Source of the DNA: Actimicrobium sp035984655
GTDB lineage: Bacteria > Pseudomonadota > Gammaproteobacteria > Burkholderiales > Burkholderiaceae_D
Direction: 5' to 3'
Length of the DNA: 64,000 bases
Assembly (NCBI RefSeq): GCF_035984655.1
Contig: NZ_JAXCHT010000021.1
Span: forward strand, 1-64,000
Shown here: positions 35,661-43,711 of the stretch, piece after piece
Layout of the letters: the number at the start of each line of letters is the position of its first letter
Numbering within the stretch: position 1 is the stretch's first letter
Position numbers and translations under genes: made by a program
The notes under the pieces: model-generated
The model's input: the letters and a program-made list of their open reading frames with translations, nothing else
Database searches by the model: none
What the model was told of the DNA's origin: nothing

Positions 35661-36925
35661 GTCTTTCCCGCCGCCGCACGATCCTCAAGGCTGGCGGCAC
35701 GCTGCTTCTGTCGGTGTTTTCCGCCATTCCGGCCCGCGCTGCCCAGATTCTGGCGGTGCGCGTCTGGCCGGCCGAGGATTACACCCGCGTCACGCTGGAA
35801 AACGATACCAATCTCAAGACCACCCATTTCGTCGTCAAGGACCCTGATCGGCTGGTGGTCGATGTCGAGGGCATCGAACTCAATCCGGCCCTCAAGGGCC
35901 TGGTGGCCAAGATCCAGTCGAACGATCCGTACATCAAGCAGGTGCGGGTCGGCCAGAACCGGCCGGGCGTGGTGCGGCTGGTGTTCGATCTCAAGGAAGA
36001 GGTCGCGCCGCAGGTGTTCACGCTCGCACCGGTGGGCGATTATCAGCATCGGCTGGTGTTCGATCTGTATCCGGTCAATGCACCGGACCCGATCGCCGCA
36101 CTGATCGAAAAAGGCGAATGGTCGCGCGACCGCAAGTTTGATCCGGTGCCGCTTCCTCCGCAGGCCGAAACCCGAACCGATACCAGGCCGCGCGAAGAAA
36201 AGCTGCCGCCGCTGACGCGTCTGCTGACCATCGCACTCGATCCCGGCCACGGCGGCGAAGATCCGGGCGCGGTAGGTCGTGGCGGCAGCCGTGAAAAAGA
36301 CGTGGTGCTGTCGATCGCCAAGCGGCTCAAGGCAAAGATCGAAGAGCAACCCAACATGCGCGTCATGCTCACGCGCGACGCCGACTATTTCGTGCCGCTG
36401 CATGTGCGCGTCCAGAAGGCACGCAAGGTGCAGGCCGACCTGTTCGTCTCGATTCATGCCGATGCCTTCATCGAAACCACGGCGCGCGGCTCCTCGGTGT
36501 TTGCGCTGTCGGAAAAAGGCGCGTCATCGACTGCCGCACGCTGGCTGGCGAGCAAGGAAAATTCGGCCGACCTGATCGGTGGCGTGAACATCAAGAACCA
36601 GGACCGGCAACTCGCCAGCGTCCTGCTCGACCTGTCCACCACCGCGCAAATCAACGACAGCATGAAGCTGGCCAAGGCGGTGCTGGGCGAGATCGGCGGC
36701 ATCAACCGCCTGCACAAGGGCGCCGTCGAGCAGGCCGGTTTTGCCGTGCTCAAGGCGCCCGACATTCCCAGCATCCTGATCGAGACCGCCTTCATTTCCA
36801 ATCCCGAAGAAGAAGCCAAGCTGACGGACGACGCCTATCAGGACCAGATGGCCGACGCGGTGCTCAAAGGCATCCGTAAATATTTCGCAAAGAATCCGCC
36901 GCTGGCCAAAAACCGGATGACGTAA
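35624..36925 (+). CDS. amiC: N-acetylmuramoyl-L-alanine amidase AmiC
   Basis: AmiC cleaves the amide bond between N-acetylmuramic acid and the stem peptide to split septal peptidoglycan during division. The 433-residue protein has a twin-arginine signal (SRRRTILKAGGTLLL, about residues 15-29), then an AMIN domain (about 40-150) that binds peptidoglycan, and a C-terminal amidase-3 domain (about 205-430). The zinc-binding block ALDPGHGGEDPGAVG and the EKDVVLSIAK segment are visible, as are FVSIHADAF and ILIETAFISNPEEE with its catalytic Glu. The 5' end overlaps the 3' end of tsaE, so the two are probably co-expressed. The Tat signal is as expected for AmiC in this group. Confidence 0.95.
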   Translation: MSRPAPLRAKHVSLSRRRTILKAGGTLLLSVFSAIPARAAQILAVRVWPAEDYTRVTLENDTNLKTTHFVVKDPDRLVVDVEGIELNPALKGLVAKIQSNDPYIKQVRVGQNRPGVVRLVFDLKEEVAPQVFTLAPVGDYQHRLVFDLYPVNAPDPIAALIEKGEWSRDRKFDPVPLPPQAETRTDTRPREEKLPPLTRLLTIALDPGHGGEDPGAVGRGGSREKDVVLSIAKRLKAKIEEQPNMRVMLTRDADYFVPLHVRVQKARKVQADLFVSIHADAFIETTARGSSVFALSEKGASSTAARWLASKENSADLIGGVNIKNQDRQLASVLLDLSTTAQINDSMKLAKAVLGEIGGINRLHKGAVEQAGFAVLKAPDIPSILIETAFISNPEEEAKLTDDAYQDQMADAVLKGIRKYFAKNPPLAKNRMT

Positions 36926-36944
36926 CAATCAGGGGAGCAACATC

Positions 36945-37712
36945 ATGCACGTAATCCGCTCGGCTGCCTTGTGCAGCGCGCTGCTGTTGGCATCCTCCGC
37001 GGCATCCGCCGCCGGCGACGATGCACCGATTACCCCGTATCGCCCGACCGTCTCGAATTCCGCACAGCTGCCCAGTGCCGGCCAGCTGGAACTCGAACTG
37101 GGTCTGCTGGCCTCGCGCGACAGCAGTCGTCGCAACAGCCTGCCGTATCTGCTGAAACTGGCCTTCAACGAACAGTGGGGCGTGCTGGTCGGTGGCGAGG
37201 CGCTGGTCTCGCAGCGCAATGACAGCGGCGCCACCGAACGCGGCATCGGCAATACCTCGCTGATTCTCAAGCGCGCATTTCTGGTCAGCGAGGGCACTGC
37301 GTTCGGACTGGAGCTCGGTGCGAGCCTGCCCACCGCACGCGATGTCATCGGCGGCGGCAAGACCGACGCCACGCTCAACGGCATTCTCAGCCAGGATCTG
37401 GGCGCCGTGCACATGGATGCGAACCTGAACTTCACCCGCGTCGGTGCGATTGATCCCGGTGCCGGTCGGGTGCAGACCGGTCTGTCGGCGGCTTTTTCCA
37501 CTGCACTGGCCGAGCGCTGGAACGTCTCGGCCGAGCTGTCGGGAACGCGCCGTCCCGACGTGGCGTCGACCACGCAGGCGCTGGTTGCACTGGCGTACAG
37601 CCCGTCGAAACGCATGACGATTGACGTCGGTGTCAGCAAGGGTTTGCGCTCCGGGGCCAACGACTGGGCTGCCTTTACCGGGCTGGTCGTGCCGATCGCG
37701 CAACTGTGGTAA
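36945..37712 (+). CDS. Outer-membrane beta-barrel protein, phenol-MetA-pathway-like
   Basis: The 255-residue protein has a signal peptide (to ASAAGDD) and a beta-barrel sequence of alternating hydrophobic residues with many Gly, Ser and Asn turns, ending in an aromatic residue (VVPIAQLW). The blocks RPTVSNSAQLPSAGQLELEL and ERGIGNTSLILKR are typical of putative outer-membrane proteins grouped with the 'MetA pathway of phenol degradation' family. Such proteins are thought to be channels or assembly factors, but their substrates are mostly unknown. GGGGAG precedes the ATG at 36945. The gene follows amiC by 19 bp and may be co-transcribed. Confidence 0.7.
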   Translation: MHVIRSAALCSALLLASSAASAAGDDAPITPYRPTVSNSAQLPSAGQLELELGLLASRDSSRRNSLPYLLKLAFNEQWGVLVGGEALVSQRNDSGATERGIGNTSLILKRAFLVSEGTAFGLELGASLPTARDVIGGGKTDATLNGILSQDLGAVHMDANLNFTRVGAIDPGAGRVQTGLSAAFSTALAERWNVSAELSGTRRPDVASTTQALVALAYSPSKRMTIDVGVSKGLRSGANDWAAFTGLVVPIAQLW

Positions 37713-37882
37713 CTTCCGGTTTTTTTCATGCGCTTACTGCGTAAAAAAACAATTTTTTTCATGGCAGTTAAGGCATCGCTATTTGCTGACTGCGACGATA
37801 GACTCCACCAACGCAGCGTGTAGCGGATCAATGACGGTATTGCTCCCGCGCGCGCGATTTTTTAAACACTCGGGGAGCGTCA

Positions 37883-39613
37883 ATGTCATTGGCCAACATG
37901 AAAGTCAGTACCAAACTCGCTTACGGTTTTGGATTGTTGCTGATGCTGATGGTGATCATCGCGGGCATCGGCCTGTCGCGCATGAGTCAAATCAACGGCC
38001 GCGTCAATGAAATCGTCAACGAAAACAATGCGCAGACTTCGCTGGTGCTGGCCATGCGTGTCACGGTGCTGGACCGGATGATCGCGGTGCGCAACCTGAT
38101 CCTGTTGACCGACGCGACCGAGATGGCGCCCGAAACCGAGCGCATCAAGGTGCAGGCTGAAAAATACGCCCAGGCCGAAGACAAGCTCAACAAGATGCTT
38201 GCCGCATCCGCAGCGACAAGCGCGGAAGAGAAATCGCTGGTGGTGAAGATACGGGACCTGAACATGGCGGGCCTGCCGCTGATTGCCAAAGCGACAGCAT
38301 TGGGGCTGGAGAACAAGAATGAGGAAGCCACTGCGGTACTGTTGAAGGAACTGCGTCCGGTGCAACGCCAATGGCTGGCAGCGCTGGGTGAGTTGATCGC
38401 ACTGGAAGAAAAACAGAATCTCGATACCGCCGCCACCGCTGCGCAGGAATACGCTGGCGGCCGCACGCTGATGCTGTTGTTCGGTGTCGTTGCGGTGCTG
38501 GCCGGGATTGCCGCGTCAGTGCTGATTACCCGGTCATTGACAAAGCAACTTGGCGGCGAGCCGGGTTACGCGGTCGAAGTTGCCGGCAGGATTGCCGCCG
38601 GAGATCTTGCGTCCGACGTTGCGGTACGTACTGGCGACACCACCAGCATGCTGTATGCGATGGCGCGCATGCGCGATAACCTGGCCGACATTGTGCGGCA
38701 GGTGCGCAGCGGCACGGACACCATCGCCACCGCATCGAGCCAGATCGCCAGCGGCAATCTGGACCTGTCGTCGCGTACCGAAGAGCAGGCCAGTTCGCTC
38801 GAGGAAACCGCGTCGTCGATGGAAGAGCTGACCTCGACCGTCAAGCAAAATGCCGACAACGCGCGGCAAGGCAACGGGCTGGCGATTTCGGCCTCGGATG
38901 TGGCCGTCAAGGGCGGTGCGGTGGTGGCTGAAGTGGTCGAGATGATGGGCTCGATCAATGCCTCGTCACGCAAGATTGTCGACATCATCGGCGTCATCGA
39001 CGGCATTGCCTTCCAGACCAATATTCTGGCGCTGAACGCGGCGGTCGAAGCGGCCCGCGCCGGCGAGCAGGGCCGTGGTTTTGCGGTGGTTGCCTCGGAA
39101 GTGCGCAACCTCGCGCAGCGTTCCGCCGCCGCCGCCAAGGAGATCAAGACCCTCATCGGCGACTCGGTCGAGAAGGTCGATGCCGGCTCCAGGCTGGTCG
39201 ATCAGGCCGGCGCGACGATGTCCGAGATTGTCAACAGCGTCAAGCACGTGACCGACATCATGGGCGAAATCATGTCGGCCAGCCAGGAACAGACCGCCGG
39301 GATCGAACAGATCAACCAGGCCATCGCGCAAATGGATGAAGTCACGCAGCAGAACGCTGCACTGGTCGAGCAGGCTGCCGCTGCCGCGCAGAGCATGCAG
39401 GATCAGGCCGGCACGCTGTCAGGTGTGGTCAGCGTGTTTCAGGTGCCCGGCGGCGCGGTCAATGCGCCGGCGTCAAAGCCAGCCAGAACGGCGGCCCGCT
39501 CTGTCGCGGTCACACCGGCGCGCCGGCAGGCTGTGGCGCCGGCGCTGACCAGCAAGGCCCCGCGCAAGGTGGCCGCTGCCACCGGCAGCAACGATGATTG
39601 GGAAGAATTCTAA
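37883..39613 (+). CDS. Methyl-accepting chemotaxis protein
   Basis: The 576-residue chemoreceptor has two transmembrane helices (about residues 10-32 and 193-212) flanking a periplasmic four-helix-bundle sensor with Ala/Glu-rich helices. A HAMP domain follows (about 213-265), then the signalling domain with the conserved hairpin AGEQGRGFAVVASEVRNL (about residues 392-410), which contacts CheA and CheW. The ATG at 37883 is preceded by GGGGAG. The C-terminal tail is Pro/Ala-rich and ends with DDWEEF, similar to the CheR-binding pentapeptide NWETF of other receptors, which suggests adaptation by methylation. No che or fli genes lie nearby. The ligand is unknown. Confidence 0.95.
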   Translation: MSLANMKVSTKLAYGFGLLLMLMVIIAGIGLSRMSQINGRVNEIVNENNAQTSLVLAMRVTVLDRMIAVRNLILLTDATEMAPETERIKVQAEKYAQAEDKLNKMLAASAATSAEEKSLVVKIRDLNMAGLPLIAKATALGLENKNEEATAVLLKELRPVQRQWLAALGELIALEEKQNLDTAATAAQEYAGGRTLMLLFGVVAVLAGIAASVLITRSLTKQLGGEPGYAVEVAGRIAAGDLASDVAVRTGDTTSMLYAMARMRDNLADIVRQVRSGTDTIATASSQIASGNLDLSSRTEEQASSLEETASSMEELTSTVKQNADNARQGNGLAISASDVAVKGGAVVAEVVEMMGSINASSRKIVDIIGVIDGIAFQTNILALNAAVEAARAGEQGRGFAVVASEVRNLAQRSAAAAKEIKTLIGDSVEKVDAGSRLVDQAGATMSEIVNSVKHVTDIMGEIMSASQEQTAGIEQINQAIAQMDEVTQQNAALVEQAAAAAQSMQDQAGTLSGVVSVFQVPGGAVNAPASKPARTAARSVAVTPARRQAVAPALTSKAPRKVAAATGSNDDWEEF

Positions 39614-39849
39614 GGGCCGGCACGGAACGAGGAGTGCGTTCAGGCGGGCTGTCGGTGCTGGGCGCGTCGTGCATGCCGCGTGCGGTGGTCCGGGCCGCCG
39701 GGGTGTTGTCGACATACCCCTGGTTGAACTCAAGCACCGTGCGCCAAGACGCCCGTCGCAGCGTTGATCTGATCAAGCGCAACGGTACGGCCGTCATCTT
39801 GTAGCGTAACGATCAGGGCGGCAGGGGCGGTTCGACACCGCACCAGCGC

Positions 39850-40506
39850 TCAGGCGTTTTTTGCCCGACCGTTCACGCGCCGGTAAAACTTCCACGCGCC
39901 ACCGAGCACCACCGGCACCACGGCGGCGGCCACGCCGATCATCACGATCGCGCTCAGGTGATCGCGAATGATCGGGATGTTCCCGAAAAAATAACCCGCC
40001 ACGGTCAGGCCGACCACCCAGGCCAGCGCGCCAGTCACATTGAACAACTGAAAACGTGCAAACGACATCGCCGACACCCCCGCCACGAACGGCGCAAAAG
40101 TGCGCACGATCGGCACGAAGCGCGACAGCACGATGGTTTTTCCGCCATGCTTTTCGTAGAACGTGTGGGTGCGCTGCAGTGCGGCCTGGTCGAGCCAGCG
40201 GTAGTTATGGGTATAGACCTTCTGGCCGATCTTGCGGCCGATCAGGTAGTTGAGCGTGTTGCCGGTAATGGCAGCCGCGACCAGCAAGGCCATCAGCACC
40301 GGCAGGCTCATCTGTCCGTCAGCGCAGAAGGCGCCGGCGATGAACAGCAAGGTGTCGCCCGGCAGGAACGGCAACACGACCAGACCGGTTTCACAAAATA
40401 CGATGGCAAACAGCACCGCATAGACCAGCGAACCATATTGTGTGATGAAAGTGCCAAGGTATTTATCGACGTGCATGATCAGGTCGATGAATTGCATGAA
40501 GTCCAT
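39850..40506 (-). CDS. DedA family membrane protein
   Basis: The 218-residue protein, read from the ATG at 40506 (AGGA upstream), has several hydrophobic helices. Family-specific blocks are FLPGDTLLFIAGAFCA (with the Asp needed in DedA) and RFVPIVRTFAPFVAGV (with essential Arg residues). DedA proteins contribute to membrane proton-motive force homeostasis, and some act as lipid flippases (for undecaprenyl phosphate or phosphatidylethanolamine). An extra upstream ATG at 40554 gives an unlikely Arg/Lys-rich extension. It is divergent from mutL, with about 150 bp between them. Confidence 0.9.
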   Translation of the reverse strand: MDFMQFIDLIMHVDKYLGTFITQYGSLVYAVLFAIVFCETGLVVLPFLPGDTLLFIAGAFCADGQMSLPVLMALLVAAAITGNTLNYLIGRKIGQKVYTHNYRWLDQAALQRTHTFYEKHGGKTIVLSRFVPIVRTFAPFVAGVSAMSFARFQLFNVTGALAWVVGLTVAGYFFGNIPIIRDHLSAIVMIGVAAAVVPVVLGGAWKFYRRVNGRAKNA

Positions 40507-40652
40507 AGGTTTCCTGGTGATTTTGCGGCGCAGAGGCAGTTGCGGCGTGATCATACACTACCGTGTTTTGCGCCCGAACTGGCCCTGCCCGGAAAAAATG
40601 CCGGGGCTGATGCGCAGCGCAGCGTGACGCAGCCGACCGGTATAATCGCGCC

Positions 40653-42431
40653 ATGAATGCACCTCTCGCCGTACCCCGCGCCATCGCTGCGCTCAACGAC
40701 CAGCTGATCTCGCAGATTGCCGCGGGCGAGGTGGTCGAACGCCCCTCGGCAGTGGTCAAGGAGCTGCTCGAAAACGCACTCGATGCCGGCGCCACGCAGA
40801 TCACCATCCGGCTGGAGCAGGGCGGTATCAAGCGCATTGCCATCGTCGACAACGGCCATGGCATTCCGGTCGAGCAGATCAGCCTGGCACTGGCGCGGCA
40901 CGCGACCTCCAAGATTGCCTCGCTCAACGATCTGGAGCATGTGGCGACGCTCGGCTTTCGCGGTGAAGCGCTGGCATCGATCGCGTCGGTGGCCCAACTG
41001 ACACTGACCACCCGCACCGCGACGGCTGCGCATGCGTGGGAAATGAGCCACGTCCACAGCGCGCCGGTGCCGGCCTCCGGCGGCGTCGGCACCACCATCG
41101 ATGTGCAGGATCTATATTTCAATACGCCGGCGCGCCGCAAGTTCCTCAAGTCCGATCAGACCGAATTCGGTCACTGCGCCGAAGTGGTCCGCCGCATCGC
41201 GCTGTCGCGCCCCGACGTGACGTTTTCCTTGACGCACAACGGCAAGACGGTCGACCACTGGACGCTGACCGACATCGCCAAACGCAGCGCGCAAATCCTC
41301 GGCAGCGATTTTGGCGCAGCGCGGTTGCCGCTCGACGAAGCCGCCGGACCGTTGCGTTTGCATGGATTCGCCGGCTTGCCGACGGCTTCGCGCGGGCGTG
41401 CCGACGCGCAGTATTTTTACGTCAACGGCCGCTTTGTGCGCGACAAACTGCTGACCCACGCAGTGCGCGCCGCCTATCAGGATGTGCTGCACGGCGACCG
41501 CTATCCATCGTACGTGCTGGCGCTCGATCTCGACCCGGCGCTGGTCGATGTGAACGTGCACCCGTCCAAGATCGAAGTGCGGTTTCGCGACGGCCGCGCC
41601 GTGCATCAATTCGTGTTCCATGCTGTCACCCGCGCGCTGGCGCAGACCTCCGCCACCGCCGATGGCATGACGCCGCCACCGCAGGCCGCCGGCGCCTTGC
41701 CGTGGCAACGGCCGCAACAGCAAGGCGCCTTCGGCAGCCAGTTCTCGGGTGTGGCGCAAAGCACCGCGCAATACGGTGCGCTGTTCGGCGACAGCAACGA
41801 TGCGTTCGAACAGGTCGCCACCACGCCGACGGCGATGCACACGGCGGAGTTCCCGCTTGGCTTCGCGCTGGCGCAGCTGCAGGGCATTTACATCCTGGCC
41901 CAGAACCTGGCCGGACTGGTGCTGGTCGACATGCACGCCGCGCACGAACGCATCCTGTACGAGCAGTTCAAGACCGCGCTGGACGACGACACGCTGGCGG
42001 TGCAGCCGCTGCTGATCCCAGTGACGTTTCACGCCGACGCCGTTGAAGTCGGCACCGCCAGCGATCATCAGGCCACGCTGATTGCACTCGGGTTCGACAT
42101 TGCCGCGCTGTCGCCGACCACGCTGGCGGTGCGCGCGGTGCCGGCCTTGCTCAAGAACGCCGATGCGCAATCGCTGGCACGCGACGTGTTGCGCGACGTG
42201 CGCGAATTCGGCGGCTCGCGGGTGCTGCTGGAACGCCGCAACGAACTGCTCGGCACGCTGGCCTGTCACACCGCCGTGCGCGCCAACCGCATCCTCAGCC
42301 TGCCTGAAATGAATGCCTTGCTGCGCCAGATGGAAACCACCGAACGCGCCGACCAGTGCAATCACGGCCGGCCGACCTGGGTGCAACTGGCGCTGGCCGA
42401 TCTTGACCGGTTGTTCCTGCGTGGCCAATAA
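40653..42431 (+). CDS. mutL: DNA mismatch repair protein MutL
   Basis: MutL couples mismatch recognition by MutS to strand removal. The 592-residue length is typical of Burkholderiales. The GHKL ATPase N terminus shows IAAGEVVERPSAVVKELLEN, LDAGATQITI, VDNGHGIP (ATP-binding) and LGFRGEALASI. The middle carries LDPALVDVNVHPSKIEVRF. The C-terminal dimerisation domain starts near residue 390 (EFPLGFALAQLQGIYILAQN). The C terminus (LACHTAVRANRILSLPEMN) has no visible endonuclease motif, consistent with a strand-discrimination system lacking the MutL nuclease, as in MutH-type species. A TATAAT hexamer lies at 40641-40646, six bases before the ATG, so the transcript may have almost no leader. The stop codon region overlaps the miaA start. 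Confidence 0.96.
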   Translation: MNAPLAVPRAIAALNDQLISQIAAGEVVERPSAVVKELLENALDAGATQITIRLEQGGIKRIAIVDNGHGIPVEQISLALARHATSKIASLNDLEHVATLGFRGEALASIASVAQLTLTTRTATAAHAWEMSHVHSAPVPASGGVGTTIDVQDLYFNTPARRKFLKSDQTEFGHCAEVVRRIALSRPDVTFSLTHNGKTVDHWTLTDIAKRSAQILGSDFGAARLPLDEAAGPLRLHGFAGLPTASRGRADAQYFYVNGRFVRDKLLTHAVRAAYQDVLHGDRYPSYVLALDLDPALVDVNVHPSKIEVRFRDGRAVHQFVFHAVTRALAQTSATADGMTPPPQAAGALPWQRPQQQGAFGSQFSGVAQSTAQYGALFGDSNDAFEQVATTPTAMHTAEFPLGFALAQLQGIYILAQNLAGLVLVDMHAAHERILYEQFKTALDDDTLAVQPLLIPVTFHADAVEVGTASDHQATLIALGFDIAALSPTTLAVRAVPALLKNADAQSLARDVLRDVREFGGSRVLLERRNELLGTLACHTAVRANRILSLPEMNALLRQMETTERADQCNHGRPTWVQLALADLDRLFLRGQ

Positions 42432-43368
42432 ACCGCTGGCCATTGCCATCATGGGCCCGACCGCGTCGGGCAAGACCGCCGCCGCGCTGGCCATTGCCCG
42501 CGTCATTCCGTCAGAGATCATTTCGGTCGATTCGGCGCTGGTCTACCGCGGCATGGACATCGGCACCGCCAAGCCGACCGCGGCCGAACGCGCCGTCGCA
42601 CCGCATCACCTGATCGACATCCTCGATCCGGCCGAGGCCTATTCGGCCATGCAGTTTCGCATCGCGACGCTGGCGCTGGTCGAACAGATCGTTGCGCGCG
42701 GCAAACTGCCGCTGCTGGTCGGCGGCACCATGCTGTATTTCAAGGCGCTGCGCGATGGTCTCGACGTGCTGCCCGAAGCCGACGCGACGGTGCGCGCCGA
42801 ACTCGACGCCGAAGCCGCACGGATTGGTTCACCCGGCATGCATGCCAAACTGGCACTGGTCGATCCCGCCAGCGCGGCAAGGCTGGAGCCGAACGACAGC
42901 CAGCGCATCCAGCGCGCGCTGGAGATTTTCCGTCTGACCGGGGTGCCGATGTCCGACCTGCTGGCCCAAGCCGCGCCGGTATCGTTGCCATTTACGCTAC
43001 TCCCGGTCGGTCTCGAACCGTCCGACCGCAGCGTGCTGCATCAGCGCATCGCCAGTCGCTTCGACGCCATGCTGGACCGCGCCGGCCCCAACCTGATCGA
43101 CGAAGTGATCGGCCTGCGCGCCCGCAGCGACCTGCATCCGGGCCTGCCGTCGATGCGCTGCGTCGGCTACCGGCAAACCTGGGAATACCTCGACGGCCAG
43201 ATCGACCTCCCCACGCTGCGCGACAAGGGCCTCGCCGCCACCCGCCAGCTTGCCAAGCGCCAACTGACCTGGCTGCGCGCCATCCCGGACCGCCACGTCA
43301 TCGACTGCCTCGATCCCGCCGCGAGCCAGCTGGTGCTGGCGCACATCGAACGCGCACTGGGCGGGTGA
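42421..43368 (+). CDS. miaA: tRNA dimethylallyltransferase MiaA
   Basis: MiaA transfers a dimethylallyl group to A37 of tRNAs reading UNN codons, the first step before MiaB. The GTG start at 42421 gives 315 residues, the normal length, and the gene overlaps the mutL stop by 11 bp. The P-loop MGPTASGKTAAAL is followed by SVDSALVYRGMDIGTAKPT, the conserved substrate-binding segment. Other family blocks are HHLIDILDPAEAYSA, LVGGTMLYFKAL and the C-terminal CVGYRQTWEYLDG. A tRNA-Met gene follows about 70 bp downstream on the same strand, behind its own promoter. Confidence 0.95.
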   Translation: MANKPLAIAIMGPTASGKTAAALAIARVIPSEIISVDSALVYRGMDIGTAKPTAAERAVAPHHLIDILDPAEAYSAMQFRIATLALVEQIVARGKLPLLVGGTMLYFKALRDGLDVLPEADATVRAELDAEAARIGSPGMHAKLALVDPASAARLEPNDSQRIQRALEIFRLTGVPMSDLLAQAAPVSLPFTLLPVGLEPSDRSVLHQRIASRFDAMLDRAGPNLIDEVIGLRARSDLHPGLPSMRCVGYRQTWEYLDGQIDLPTLRDKGLAATRQLAKRQLTWLRAIPDRHVIDCLDPAASQLVLAHIERALGG

Positions 43369-43397
43369 GCGACGCGCAAATCGGCGCGAATTGCGGC

Positions 43398-43426
43398 TTG
43401 ACAGAAAAACCCAAGTTACCCATACT
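43398..43426 (+). promoter_or_regulatory. Promoter of the tRNA-Met gene
   Basis: TTGACA (43398-43403) and CATACT (43421-43426) are separated by 17 bp. The -10 hexamer has four matches to consensus. It lies 12 bp before the tRNA and about 30 bp after the miaA stop. Confidence 0.7.
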
Positions 43427-43438
43427 CTCGGGCTGTTT

Positions 43439-43515
43439 GGTGATATAGCTCAGTTGGTTAGAGCACAGCACTCATAATGCTGGGGTCGGTGGTTCAAATC
43501 CACCTATCACCACCA
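43439..43515 (+). tRNA. tRNA-Met, anticodon CAU (elongator type)
   Basis: The 77-nt cloverleaf has an acceptor stem GGTGATA/TATCACC, a D-arm with GCTCAGTTGGTTAGAGC, an anticodon arm CAGCA-CTCATAA-TGCTG (anticodon CAT) and a T-arm GGTGG-TTCAAAT-CCACC. The 3' CCA is encoded (43513-43515). The anticodon-loop pattern CTCATAA is shared with E. coli elongator tRNA-Met. The A1:U72-type first-pair exception of initiator tRNA is absent, so this is not fMet. An AUA-reading tRNA-Ile with lysidine also has CAU and cannot be fully excluded by sequence alone. Confidence 0.93.
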
Positions 43516-43546
43516 AGAATTGGCATCGAGAAGTACCCAGAAATAC

Positions 43547-43586
43547 AAAAACCCGCAGCTCTCGCTATGAGACCTGCGGGTTTTTT
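43547..43586 (+). terminator. Rho-independent terminator after tRNA-Met
   Basis: ACCCGCAG (43551-43558) pairs with CTGCGGGT (43574-43581), followed by a run of T to 43586 and preceded by an A tract. It ends the tRNA transcript; the A tract on the other side may let it act in both directions. Confidence 0.88.
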
Positions 43587-43711
43587 GTGCGCTGACACGT
43601 CAGGACGTCCGTTGACGCCGCGCGCTGCCTGCGCCTGGCGAACGACCGGTACCGCGGGTATCGTCCTTGATCGGCAGCCATTGCATCGTGAGCGGGCGTG
43701 CGAAGAACCCG

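Noticed and set aside
37719..37751. T-run and A-run pair that might be a terminator before the chemoreceptor
   Set aside because: The arms do not form a continuous stem, and the position within an AT-rich spacer makes chance pairing likely.
37752..37882. Sigma-28 (flagellar) promoter for the chemoreceptor
   Set aside because: A GACGATA stretch resembles the -10, but the nearest -35-like TAAG has the wrong spacing.
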